DNA from: CAWAND01 sp963783335
GTDB lineage: Bacteria; Chloroflexota; Anaerolineae; Anaerolineales; E44-bin32
Assembly: GCA_963783335.1 (NCBI GenBank)
Contig: CAWAND010000004.1
Span: forward strand, 434,001 to 498,000
Direction: 5' to 3'
Length of the DNA stretch: 64,000 bases
Positions 34,978 to 44,900 of the stretch are shown here, one piece after another (positions within the stretch are counted from its first letter, which is position 1; each line of letters begins with the position of its first letter). The position numbers and the translations under genes were made by a program. The notes under the pieces were generated by a model, which did no database searches, was not told the origin of the DNA, and saw nothing but the letters and a program-made list of their open reading frames with translations.

Positions 34978-37130
34978 ATGAGCCTCCAAATCAAATCCCT
35001 ACCGGGCCTGATCCTCTGCTTCACGCTGATCGCCATGCCTCTGGCAGCGGCCGCCCAGGCCCCTGGCGAGGCCCATATCCACATTCACGAGACCCCCGAA
35101 CCGCAGCAGGTCACCACGACCACCGGGGCGGTCGGGCTTTCCCTGATGACGGTGTTCTCCCTTCTTGACCCCAACAATCAGCTGATGACGTCTTTCGAGA
35201 TACAGGACGCCACCATCACAGTCGACAATGACAAGTACAAGGCTGAAGTCCAGGAGCTCGAAACGCCTTGGACGGTGGTCGTGCTGGCTGACACGAGCAA
35301 GAATCTGGGGAGTTTCAGCTCGGCAGCTGAGTTCAAGTTCGCCCGCACTTCGCTGGCTACGGCCATTACAGGGCTCCCGGACAACACCCAAATGGCCCTG
35401 ATGACCTTCGCCTCGACACCATCCACTGCCGAGGAATTCACCCAGAAGAAGGAGACAATCTCCACGGCCATATCCCGGCTGCGAGCGTCGGGCTCAGGCA
35501 ATTCGTGTCTGAACAACGGGCTCTATCAGGCGGTCAACAAGCTCAGCGGAGCAACCGGACGCAAGGCGGTCATCGTGTTCACCGCCAGCAGCGACGACTG
35601 CGCCGAACGCACGCCGCAAGAGGTGGTCAATCTGGCCCAGCAGAACGGGGTTCAGATATACGGCGTGGGGCTCAAGGGCTACACGATCACCCTTGACGAG
35701 TTGAAAGCACTCACAGAACCCACCGGCGGCCTCGCCGAAATCCGGGATCAAACGGGCCTGGTGTTCGGCCTGAACAACATCATCGGGATATTCAGAGAAT
35801 CAATGGACCGCCAAGGCGACCATCTACCCATCCGCAGGAAACAAAACGGGCACACTGACCGTCAATCTGAAGGACGGTACCTCGCTCAAATCGAGCGAAT
35901 TCACTTTCAGTTCGACGCAAGACTACATCCCGCCAGCGGAAATCCACCTCAAGGGCAAGGTGCAATCCACCGGAGACGGGATTGTCTTCAACCTCGATCT
36001 GGTGCAGCAAGAAAAGATCCGCCAACTGAATGTGACTATCGTCAGCAAGGACACCGGGCAATCCGTCCTCTCCCAGTCCCTAACCAGTTTTTCGGACGTG
36101 AACAAGTTGCCGGCCGTCAGCCTGTCCCCGGGCCTGGAGTACACGCTGAACGTGGCGGCGGTTGACAACAACGGTCAGGTATTGTCTCAGGACAGCGCCG
36201 ACTTCAAGTTCGAGCCCCCACCAGGCCGCCGTCAGCGTCACCTCCGTGCAAACCCCCGCTCCTGGCCAGAACAGTTTCGAGGTGAAGATCTCCGCCACCA
36301 ACCTCAGCGGAGCCGTCAAGTACAAAGCGTGGCTGGTAGACACGGAGCAAGGCGCAAAGATACAGGGAACTGAGGTCACCGTGCCTCTCGGCGACCCGAT
36401 CCTGATCCCGGCCAGTCGCGTTAACTCTGGCACCTACGGCGTGGTTGTCCAGGCCCTTGACAGTACGGACACGGTCCTCGCCGAATCGAAGCCCTTCCAA
36501 TTGACTTACCAGAAGCCGAGCATCTTCCAGCAGTTCCGGATTTGGGTGTCGAGTTCGCCATTCGCCATAGCCGCCCTGACAGGCGTTTGCTGCCTGACAT
36601 TACTGGGCGTGATTGCTCTGGTCTGGATCATTCTGCCCAAACGCCGCGAGCAGGCTGTGGCCGTCGATTTGGTGATGCCTGAAGGCGGGCGCCGGCAATC
36701 GCCCCCCAAGCCCGGGGTTCCCGTTTCGCCGCCCCATGCCCCGGCCGGTGGTGCTCGCGCGGCCGCGCCGGCACCGCGTGCCGAACCAGCTCCGCCTGCT
36801 CCGCCTCCGGCGAGCTCCTGCAGCGCGCTCTGACACTCCGATTCCCCGCCGAGCCGCACTTCACAGGGGAAATGCGCCGCTCGCCTTTCCGAGTAGGAAG
36901 AGCAAAGGACAACGATGCTCGCCCTGCCTGTGGACAGCTCAAGCGGCGTTTCGGGCCACCACCTAACGATTACCTTCGAGCGAGGAGCATACTTTGTCCT
37001 CGACGACAGCAGCAAGTTCGGAACCACGATCAATGGCAACGCCGTCACCAAGGGAGAACCGACACAGCTCACGGATGGTGATCAGATTGGCTTGGGCCCA
37101 ATCGTCAAAGTCGTCTTCTACATTCTGTGA
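34978..37130 (+). pseudogene. vWA-TM-FHA membrane protein gene broken by four frameshifts
   Basis: Conceptually joined, this is a protein of about 716 residues: signal peptide, von Willebrand A-like domain (TVVVLADTSKNLG carries a MIDAS-like DTSKN), a beta-rich repeat region, one transmembrane helix (FAIAALTGVCCLTLLGVIALVWII), a Pro/Ala linker and a C-terminal FHA domain (FRVGRAKDND, SSGVSGHHLTI, SSKFGTTING). The reading frame changes near 35800, 36220, 36815 and 36917 (net two extra bases, matching the 2,153-base length). Each shift joins perfectly to the next part of the same architecture. It parallels the intact paralogue at 39221. FHA domains bind phosphothreonine. Decay or clustered assembly errors are both possible. 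Confidence 0.75.
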
Positions 37131-37211
37131 GTGGAACGAATTTCGCACAGCGATCGCGGCCGCGTCGTGGGAGTCTCTACCTCCGGCGCAGGCAATTGAA
37201 GGGAGGGGTCT

Positions 37212-38402
37212 ATGGCCGGCTTCAAGATAAAAGTTCAGTTTGATGATCTCGGCAAAACCGCAAAGGTCTTCTCACGCCAGGCGCAATCAACCAGCCAGAC
37301 CCTGCGGAAGATCAACGGTCAGATATCAACGCTCCAAAGCGGCGGCTGGGTCGGAAAAGGCGCCAAGGCCTTCTACAACGAAATGGAACGCTCGGTTCTG
37401 CCGGCGCTTAAGGCCTTGATCGAGGCTTTAGAGGGCGGCGCCACGGGTTTGGGCCAGGTCGCCAAGGTGATGCACGATGCCGAAGACGAAGCCACGCGCC
37501 TGTTCCTCGAGGCGGGCGGCATTGGAGCCATTCTGGGCGGCATTGCCGCCGCCATTGGCGCCGCGGCAGGCACCGGCGGTAGCGCAGGAGGTGGCGCAGG
37601 GGGCGGGGCTGGCGGAGCTACAGGCGGCGCCGGTGGTGCATCAAGCGAATCCGGTGTGCCTGCATGGAAGCAGGCCAATCCCCTTCTGGTGCGCGATCCG
37701 AATGAACTCTTCAGCGATTCGTACATGCGCGGCATGATCGGCTCCCAATTTCAGGGCGCCGGCCCTCAACTGGGCCACATAATGTTCGAGCTCAGCCAGA
37801 ATCCCTCCGGCGAAAAACTGGATGGTCTGCTGGTCGAGCTGGCCGACATTCGCGGAAGAGGTGAGGTGGAAATCCAGATCGAATGGGAGAAATTCCAGGA
37901 GGTGCAAGCGCAGCAGGAAGCCAACACCGCCACCCCAGACGAGGCGCCGCCCGAATTGAGCGGCGCGGGCGGTGGAGGCGGCGGTCATCCGAGTTTCAAT
38001 GGATCGAATACACAAATGCGCTATGGCAAGGTGGTAGGGGATGCGTTTGGCATCGACCCGGCGTTTGGCGCCATGCTCAACCCCACCGGGGGCCTTGTCG
38101 GCCCAGGGAACGTGGCCATTGCCGGCGATGATACTGCGGTCGGCTACCACGGCGTGATGCATGACGCAGCCGGATACCTCTACAACTACCACGACACCGG
38201 TCCCGGATATGACTATCTTGGACTGGAACACCGCGACACATCCAGCACACTTTCAGGGCAGCGTGAGGGGATTGCCTACTGGCGTCAGGCTACGGGCGGT
38301 CCGAGCCCGGTCAGTGCGCCTGTCGAGTGGATGATGCGCGATTTTGTAGGCAGGGTCGATATGGCCAGCTCCGTGGTGAACGGGGTTCGGTCCCTTTTCT
38401 AG
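37212..38402 (+). CDS. WXG100-headed putative type VII secretion effector
   Basis: This is a 396-residue protein. Residues 1-105 form a WXG100-like helical hairpin with the turn GGWVGKGAKAF, closely similar to the small protein encoded at 53391-53714. A Gly/Ala-rich linker (about 113-146) separates it from a C-terminal domain of about 250 residues with no family I can name. A conserved-looking stretch is GYHGVMHDAAGYLYNYHDTG, then GPGYDYLGLEHRDTSS; the His and Asp residues could be catalytic. The layout of targeting head plus C-terminal domain is that of LXG/WXG toxins. The ribosome site is strong (GGGAGGGG). No immunity gene is identified. Confidence 0.7.
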   Translation: MAGFKIKVQFDDLGKTAKVFSRQAQSTSQTLRKINGQISTLQSGGWVGKGAKAFYNEMERSVLPALKALIEALEGGATGLGQVAKVMHDAEDEATRLFLEAGGIGAILGGIAAAIGAAAGTGGSAGGGAGGGAGGATGGAGGASSESGVPAWKQANPLLVRDPNELFSDSYMRGMIGSQFQGAGPQLGHIMFELSQNPSGEKLDGLLVELADIRGRGEVEIQIEWEKFQEVQAQQEANTATPDEAPPELSGAGGGGGGHPSFNGSNTQMRYGKVVGDAFGIDPAFGAMLNPTGGLVGPGNVAIAGDDTAVGYHGVMHDAAGYLYNYHDTGPGYDYLGLEHRDTSSTLSGQREGIAYWRQATGGPSPVSAPVEWMMRDFVGRVDMASSVVNGVRSLF

Positions 38403-38414
38403 GAGGAGACCTTT

Positions 38415-39200
38415 ATGAGCGGCGCCGAACTTGGCACGCCCGAATTCGCATACCTCCTGGCAGCCGTTCAGGCCGACCGAGTCGTCGGCCTGGAGTCGCG
38501 CGGACTCTTTCCTAAGAGCGCCGGTGACCGTGATTCCACCTATGGTCAGGGACGCCGCGATCTGGAGGCGAATGGTTGGATCAAGAAAGCCAAGGGCCAT
38601 GAGGATGAGTACGAACTCAACCCGATCCTGTTTGAGCTCGTTTCAGTGATCGCGTCTCCGAACTTTGTTCTGGCAACCATCCGCCAGGGCCGCAGCCAGT
38701 CCGGATTGGCGCTGCACTACCTGATCGATGATATGACGGTTGAGTTGGCGGCCCTCGACGACGACCGGTTCCGCATCGGCCTGGTGCCGGATAGGGAAGA
38801 TTTGTGGGCCCGCTTGGCCGATATGCTCCAACTGGGCAACGCCAAACCCATGGTTCGGGCCAGGTTGACCCGCCCATCCTTCAAGAAGCTGGTTGACGCC
38901 GCGGACAAGGGTAAACAGGACGCGGCTCAAGCCCTGTTGGACAAAGCGGAAGGCAACGCCGACAAAGCCAGCACTTTCATTGAGGCCACGAAGGCGCCCA
39001 TTCAAGGCCACGTGGTACTGGTCCCGGTGGACGGGGGACAGCCGGGGAATGGCCGCAGGGCTACAATTTTGGGCGAAGACAACTCCGCCTGGATCGTATA
39101 CACGACCGGTTCGGGAGGAAAGAGTGTTGGATTGGTCAATGGTTCAGCGGACAGCTTGCGTTGGCTGCTGGCGGATTGGCTGGACGATTTCGCTGAGTGA
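38415..39200 (+). CDS. EspG-like candidate secretion chaperone
   Basis: This is a 261-residue soluble protein. The first 25 residues (TPEFAYLLAAVQADRVVGLE) and the later blocks (GRRDLEANGWI, LNPILFELVSVIASPNFVL, RQGRSQSGLALHYLIDDMTV) follow the outline of the EspG/ESX-associated family, whose members chaperone PE/PPE substrates in mycobacteria. The match is by pattern, not by a decisive motif, so this remains a hypothesis; an immunity protein for the preceding effector is the main alternative. It begins 12 bases after the effector gene, with TAGGAGGAG, and its stop overlaps a GTG start of the next gene (GTGA). Confidence 0.5.
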   Translation: MSGAELGTPEFAYLLAAVQADRVVGLESRGLFPKSAGDRDSTYGQGRRDLEANGWIKKAKGHEDEYELNPILFELVSVIASPNFVLATIRQGRSQSGLALHYLIDDMTVELAALDDDRFRIGLVPDREDLWARLADMLQLGNAKPMVRARLTRPSFKKLVDAADKGKQDAAQALLDKAEGNADKASTFIEATKAPIQGHVVLVPVDGGQPGNGRRATILGEDNSAWIVYTTGSGGKSVGLVNGSADSLRWLLADWLDDFAE

Positions 39201-39220
39201 CGGAGGCAAGGCAACCTGAG

Positions 39221-41179
39221 ATGACGACAAAATTGCTACGATCAGTGCTCGTGGCCGCGTTTATGGCGATCGGTGTGGCAGTTCTCGGCGCAGCTGCGCA
39301 ATCGGGGACCACCTTCTTCGTTACGAATGTCGATTCCAGCGGCTTCCCAGTCGTGAGCTTCGATTTGCGCGCAGTCGGATTGGGCCAGAAAGTCGTAAGC
39401 GGCCTCAACGCCGGCGACATCACCGTTTACGAGAACGGTCAAGAGGCTTCTGATGTCCAGGTAACGCCCAGTGAGGACGGGCCGATCACCTACATCTTTG
39501 TGATTGACCAGGGACGGCTGGCGAACTTCCAATCCTTTGGTGAGAGCAACATCCGACAGGCGATCACTACTCTGGTCAGTGGGGGTTTCTTCAAGGACGG
39601 CAAGGATACAGTCATGGTTCTGGCACGCCAGAACACCGACAGCGACCAGACGGTGACCCTCCTGCCTGCTACGCAGTCCGGAAGCGACCTGACGACATGG
39701 GCAGCGGCCTTTGGCTTTGACCGCGGCTCGAGGTCCACCAAGGGACTGCTGGCCGTGGACGATGCCGTAAACCAGCTGGGGGACCTGGTTGAGGTGCCCG
39801 GCAGCCAAACAGCGGCGATTCTGTTTTTTACGCGCTTCATTGAGGATCCGAGCTCGACGGTGGCACCTACATCAGCCACGAACACGGCCGCCAAAGCCAG
39901 CGACCAGCAGGCGTCGGTCTACGTTTTCCAGACGGACCTGTCCCAGTCCCGACGGGACGCGCTCCAGTTGCTTGCAGAAGGCAGCGGCGGAATCTACACG
40001 GGTCTCACCCGGAGTGGTGTGCTCAGCCAGGTGTCCTCGGTGTATCAAATCATCAACTCTCAACGTGCCTTTTACAGTGTCTCGTATCGCAGTGCGATAG
40101 GCGACGTGGGACGGCGTGAGATCACCATCAACACCCCTACCCGGCCCAGCGAAGGCGCCGTGGGCAGCTACGAAGTCTCTCCCACTCCGCCGTCGGTGTC
40201 CATCACCGAACCCACCGCCAACAGCACCATCCGCCGTGAAGCGACCCTTCCGGCCGACAGTGCTACTCCCGTCTTTGACACAAGTCAAAAACCGGTGACG
40301 GCCGAGATCAGCTGGCCGGATGGCTTCCCACGACAAATCACGACCGCCCAACTGTTCGTAAACGGGAACCTTGAGTCCTCGGCGGACGTCGCCGCCGGCC
40401 AATCGACGGTGACGTTCAACTGGGATTTGTCCGACATCACCGACATCGGCATCAATCCGGTCTCGCTTCGAGTCAACGTCACGGACGAACTTGGGTTGTC
40501 AGCCGATGGAGAGAGCTCGGTAGATGTCGCCGTCGCTCCTCCGCCCACATCGAGTACCGGGATCCTGGGCTCCGTGCCAACCGCAGCCGCGATCGGCGTA
40601 CCTGTGCTGTGCGTGTTGGGCATCTTGGGATTGGCCGTTCTAGCTGGCGCCTTCTTCTTGCTCCGCGGCCGCTCCAAGGGCCCAGCCGAGACCGGCACCG
40701 ATCCCGACGATGAGGCGATGCGGACCATGTTTCAGGCAGAGTTGCCTGAGCTCGCCCTGGCCACTCTGACGGTCATGGAGGGCCCGAGCGGCATGATTGG
40801 CGAACGCCTCAAGGTGACCGGGATCAAAGTGTCCATCGGTCGTGATCCCTCGCAGTCCGACATCTCGTTCTACAGTGACGCCGAGAGTTCGGTCAGCCGT
40901 CTCCACTGCACCATCGAATTGAACGATGACAACGCCTTCCGCCTCACCGACAAAAACTCCAGTGCCGGCACGCGGCTGAACGGTCGCCGAATTCAGGCGA
41001 ATTCGCCCGTGGTCCTCGCTGACGGCGATGAGATTGTGCTCGGTGATCTTGCCCAGCGCGGCGTCAAACTCCAGTTCAATTTCGCCCGGACCGAGGAGCA
41101 AGCCAGCCCCTATTCGGGGACGGCAGATGACCGCACGCACCTGATCGACACACCCGATCCGGACGACTGGGGGAACTAG
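39221..41179 (+). CDS. vWA-like/TM/FHA membrane protein
   Basis: This is an intact 652-residue relative of the broken gene at 34978. It has a signal peptide (MTTKLLRSVLVAAFMAIGVAV), a vWA-like extracytoplasmic domain in which the metal-site motif is degenerate (FVIDQGRLANF), beta-sandwich repeats (PPSVSITEPTANSTI), one transmembrane helix at about 459-482, and a cytoplasmic FHA domain near the C-terminus (VSIGRDPSQSDI, SVSRLHCTIEL, SSAGTRLNGRRI). The FHA fold binds phosphothreonine peptides. GTG at 39197, overlapping the preceding stop, is an alternative start. With the neighbours it suggests an envelope component of the secretion system that reads a phosphorylation signal. Confidence 0.85.
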   Translation: MTTKLLRSVLVAAFMAIGVAVLGAAAQSGTTFFVTNVDSSGFPVVSFDLRAVGLGQKVVSGLNAGDITVYENGQEASDVQVTPSEDGPITYIFVIDQGRLANFQSFGESNIRQAITTLVSGGFFKDGKDTVMVLARQNTDSDQTVTLLPATQSGSDLTTWAAAFGFDRGSRSTKGLLAVDDAVNQLGDLVEVPGSQTAAILFFTRFIEDPSSTVAPTSATNTAAKASDQQASVYVFQTDLSQSRRDALQLLAEGSGGIYTGLTRSGVLSQVSSVYQIINSQRAFYSVSYRSAIGDVGRREITINTPTRPSEGAVGSYEVSPTPPSVSITEPTANSTIRREATLPADSATPVFDTSQKPVTAEISWPDGFPRQITTAQLFVNGNLESSADVAAGQSTVTFNWDLSDITDIGINPVSLRVNVTDELGLSADGESSVDVAVAPPPTSSTGILGSVPTAAAIGVPVLCVLGILGLAVLAGAFFLLRGRSKGPAETGTDPDDEAMRTMFQAELPELALATLTVMEGPSGMIGERLKVTGIKVSIGRDPSQSDISFYSDAESSVSRLHCTIELNDDNAFRLTDKNSSAGTRLNGRRIQANSPVVLADGDEIVLGDLAQRGVKLQFNFARTEEQASPYSGTADDRTHLIDTPDPDDWGN

Positions 41180-41230
41180 GGCCGAGGAAATCTCCCGCGC
41201 CTGGCATCCCTCCAGGGGCCCCACAAATGC

Positions 41231-41260
41231 AAAAGGGGCGACCCATGTGGTCGCCCCTTT
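41231..41260. terminator. Bidirectional terminator between convergent secretion genes
   Basis: GGGGCGACC (41235-41243) pairs with GGTCGCCCC (41249-41257) around CATGT, with AAAA before and TTT after. It separates the plus-strand vWA-FHA gene from the minus-strand YukD-FHA gene. Confidence 0.85.
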
Positions 41261-41302
41261 CGGTTTCTCAAGCAATGTGCGTCTGTCAGCAGTCAGCAGC
41301 AC

Positions 41303-41320
41303 TTGTGAAAGCCTTCACAA
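41303..41320. promoter_or_regulatory. Perfect Rex-consensus palindrome
   Basis: TTGTGAAAGCCTTCACAA fits TTGTGAA-N4-TTCACAA exactly. It sits directly after the stop codon of the minus-strand FHA gene, between convergent genes, which is not a promoter position. Confidence 0.45.
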
Positions 41321-41953
41321 TCAGCTGATGATGTAGAAAGTCAGAGAGACTCTTCCCACTCGGATTCTGGCGCCTGCCGCCAATGGGTACTGGCGGCCCG
41401 ACTTCAACGCCTTCCCGTCCAGGTAAGTGGGATTTCGGGCTGCCAGCTGTTCGATGAAGAACTTGCCCCCCTTCAACGTCAGGCAGGCATGGTGCCGCGA
41501 GACCGTGGGGAGATCCTCGATGCTCTCCAGGTCAACCGCCAACAGCCTGTTATTGGATGGGTCTCGGTGATCCCATCGGCCGATGATCGCCGGCTGCCAG
41601 CTCACGTCGTATTCAGTGAGTGTGTGCTCCTCTTCGAAGTAGACCCGTTTGAACTTGTCTTCCTCGAAGGGGACGCGAACGCCTTGACGGATGGCTTCGC
41701 GCGTTCCCGTGTCCTCTTCAACGCGATCGCAGATCAGCCTGGCCCCGTCCTCCAGACCCGCCTGATCGAGGCGTGTGGCCAGCTCAAGCACAGCATCGCC
41801 TTGGTCCGGCCAAAGCTCAAGCGTGCCGTCCAAGTTGAATTTGTCTTGGATCTCGGCCAGCAGATTGGCCACGACCAGACTGCTTCGGACGTTGACCTCC
41901 TTGCTCCCGACTTCGTTGACACGGATGTCGAGGGTGAGATTGAGCCTGTCCAT
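41321..41953 (-). CDS. YukD/EsaB-like ubiquitin-fold protein fused to FHA domain
   Basis: This is a 210-residue cytoplasmic protein. Residues 1-80 look like a beta-grasp, ubiquitin-type fold (MDRLNLTLDIRV, GSKEVNVRSSLVVANLLAEI, LEDGARLICDRV), the fold of YukD/EsaB accessory proteins. Residues 122-208 are an FHA domain with GR at 125-126, SRHH at 152-155 and Asn174, all the phosphothreonine-contacting positions. In Firmicutes the FHA domains are at the N-terminus of EssC, not on YukD. It begins nine to twelve bases after the eccC stop; two ATGs in tandem follow GGGAGGG and I took the second. Confidence 0.75.
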   Translation of the reverse strand: MDRLNLTLDIRVNEVGSKEVNVRSSLVVANLLAEIQDKFNLDGTLELWPDQGDAVLELATRLDQAGLEDGARLICDRVEEDTGTREAIRQGVRVPFEEDKFKRVYFEEEHTLTEYDVSWQPAIIGRWDHRDPSNNRLLAVDLESIEDLPTVSRHHACLTLKGGKFFIEQLAARNPTYLDGKALKSGRQYPLAAGARIRVGRVSLTFYIIS

Positions 41954-41962
41954 CATCCCTCC

Positions 41963-44900
41963 CTACTTCTTTTTTCCGGAAGACTTCGACTTCGATTTCG
42001 CGCTTTTGCTGCCCTTAGACGACCCTGAACTGGCAGATTTCTTTCGTTTCGATGTCGATTTCGATCCCGAGCTGGCCTTCTTGGTCTTCTTCGATTTCTT
42101 GCTGGCCGACGAGCTGGCCTTGGATTTCGACGTCTTCTTGCTTGCCGGCTTCGCCTTGGCCTTGCCTCCGCCCTTGTTCACCTTTCCATCATCGTCAATC
42201 TCGAGGGTGGCGAAGTTGGGCTCTTTGGGAGGCTCCCCCAATTCCATGCCTTTCAGCAGAGCGGCCTGTTCTGCCATGATCTTCTCCAGGTCAGCGGCTG
42301 CCTCCTGCTCTTCTGCGGAGGCGATCGGTGCCGGCGTCTGATCCGGCACAACGCTGCCTTCTTCCTCCACCGGTTCCGTGGCCTCCAGGCCCATGGCTTC
42401 CTCCAGCGGAGCCAGATCGCTGGCATGATAGCTCCACTTGGCGGGTTGCGCGTACTTTTTCCTGATCTCGCCGATGATGCGGGAGAGCTGGGCATCGGGG
42501 CCAGCCCCATTGGTCACTTCGATGAACGGAAGACAGATCTGCGTCATGGAAGCCGTCACCGCCTTGACTAGGTAGCCTCGGCCGGGCGGAAGCTCCTTGT
42601 CGGGCACCACCAGACCGCGCACACCCATGTAGCGCACAGCTTCCACATCGTTCAGCACCAGGGTGTAGCGAACAGCCTCGGCCCGGCGTCGCAGTTTATC
42701 GCCGAAGTCACGCGTGATATCCATGCTGCCGGCGATGACAAAGTGCAGGTTCTTGCCCTTGCCAACCTCGGCCAGATCCAGTGTTCCCAGCCCGGATCCG
42801 TTGAGCAGATCAACATCGTCATAGTGGTCGAAGATCACAAAGATCGAGCGAGCGGCATTGTCCACCGGATCAAACGACTTCTTCTGCTTCTTCATGGCGT
42901 CCTGGATCTTGTCGTCGTACTCGGCGGTCAGCCGCTTGACCACCCGATCCAGCTCATCCGCTGTCGAGACGGTCGCCAGAACATGGGGCAAGGTCTCCAA
43001 GGAGTTGCCATCTCCCGCGCCGTAGTTGAAGAAGCGCCGGGCAGGATCGGAGGGGTCGACCAAGACCATCCCCACCCGTTCCGGTGAGTAGCTGTAGGCC
43101 AGGGAGAGCACCAGCGAGCGCATGGTCGTCGTCTTGCCGGTCATCGGCGGCCCCATGACAAGCCAGTGAGGGCCGTTGGCACCGAAGTCAACCAAGGTCG
43201 GCTCACGATCCAAGTCGTTGATCCCGATCGGAGCTGTGATCGACCTAGCGCCCTTCCCCATATCGGGCAGGACCATCTTCAGGTCAATCATTTCGGACAG
43301 CACTTCAACAGGCTTGGCAGCCTTGGGGGCCAAGGCGGGATTCTCTTCAATAAGGGACTTCCAGACATCGGCGAAGCGATCGGAGAGATCCCGGTAGAGC
43401 TCGCTGTCAGGCTCGCCTCCAGGGATAGCGGTATGGAACTCGAGCGGCTGAGGTTTGCCTTCGACCGAGGCCACAGTCAGCCCGCGTCCGGGCACATTGT
43501 TGGGGTGGATGCCCCCACGCCCGACGATCATCATGTAGTCTGCGGGATCAAGTTGATTGAAGGTAAGGCGCTGACCAAGGACGTTGAAGAGCTTGTTGGG
43601 CACATCGCCGAGAACGCCAGCCGTGACGACAAAGTACACGCCGAACGACCTCCCGTTCTTGATCAAATCGATAAGCCCCTCAAGGTAGACGTCATATGTC
43701 TCCCTGAACTCAGAGACATTGTCGATCACCACCAGCACTGGCGGCATGGCATCATCGGGATTGGCTTCGTTGTAGTCGGCGATCGAATCGTAGGCCGCCA
43801 GCTTGACTTGCCGTTGATCTATGATGTGGCGCACCATCCGCAGCAGCCGCTCCACACGCTCATCCTCGTTGGCATCGACGATCCCGCCGATATGCGGCAT
43901 GTTTCGCATCGATTTCAAACCGCCTCGGCCAAAGTCCAGCACAAAGATGTGAAGCTGCTCGGGTGAGTGAGAAGCGCACAAGGAGAGGAGCAAGGACTTG
44001 AGGAACGTGGTCTTGCCTCGTCCGGCAGCGCCAAAGGCGACCACCGGATCGGCCTTCAAATCCAAGTTATAAACCGTCTGCTTGGAGAGGAACGGGTTGT
44101 CAATCAACCCAATCGGCACTGTCATGGGAACCGGCTTCGACCAGTCAGCGTCTCCCCAGAGCTTCTTAGCTCTCGGGCTCCCAATCCAATCGGCCAGCGC
44201 TTGATCGAGCACAATTTCGCTCCCTGGTTTGTTGCCTTCCAGGTAGCTGGCGTCGATAGGCAGGTCCAGAGGCAGACGTTCCGGCAGAGGATCCGGCCAT
44301 GGCTTCAGCTGCCTGGGCACCTGCTGCCGTTTGGCCTCAGCACCCAGGGCGGCGACAAGCCAGTCGATCAAGATTCCAGGCTGGTTGTCCTCCGTCACGC
44401 CCAACGCATCCAACAGCTCTTGCTTCTTGTAGACCGGATCGTTGCCATCGTCGCGATAATCGAAGCCAGCCCAAGCAGCCTGCAGCTCGATCAGTGCACC
44501 GCCGCCAATCTGGATGTAGCCGCGCCCGCCCAATGCCGGCAGCGTGGCCGCGTCGGGCCGCTTGAGCAGTTCCTTACTGTCGTCGGCGGTTTCCACTCGC
44601 AGACAGATGCGGAACTTCATGTTGGCACGCATCTGGTCCGTGACCATCCCGGCAGGCCGCTGAGTGGCCAAGATGAGCGTGGCACCGAAGGCGCGGCCGA
44701 GACGCGTGATGCTCTCAAACTGCGCCTTGTATTCGGGGTTTTGAGTGACCATCTCGGCGAACTCATCGACGATGATGAACAGGTGCGGGAAGGTATCCGG
44801 GAGGTCGTCACCCTTTTTCAAGCGCGGGATGACTTTCTTGCGGTACTCAACCAGGTCGCCCACCCGTCCGTCCGCCAACAGCTTGGCCCTGCGGTCAAGT

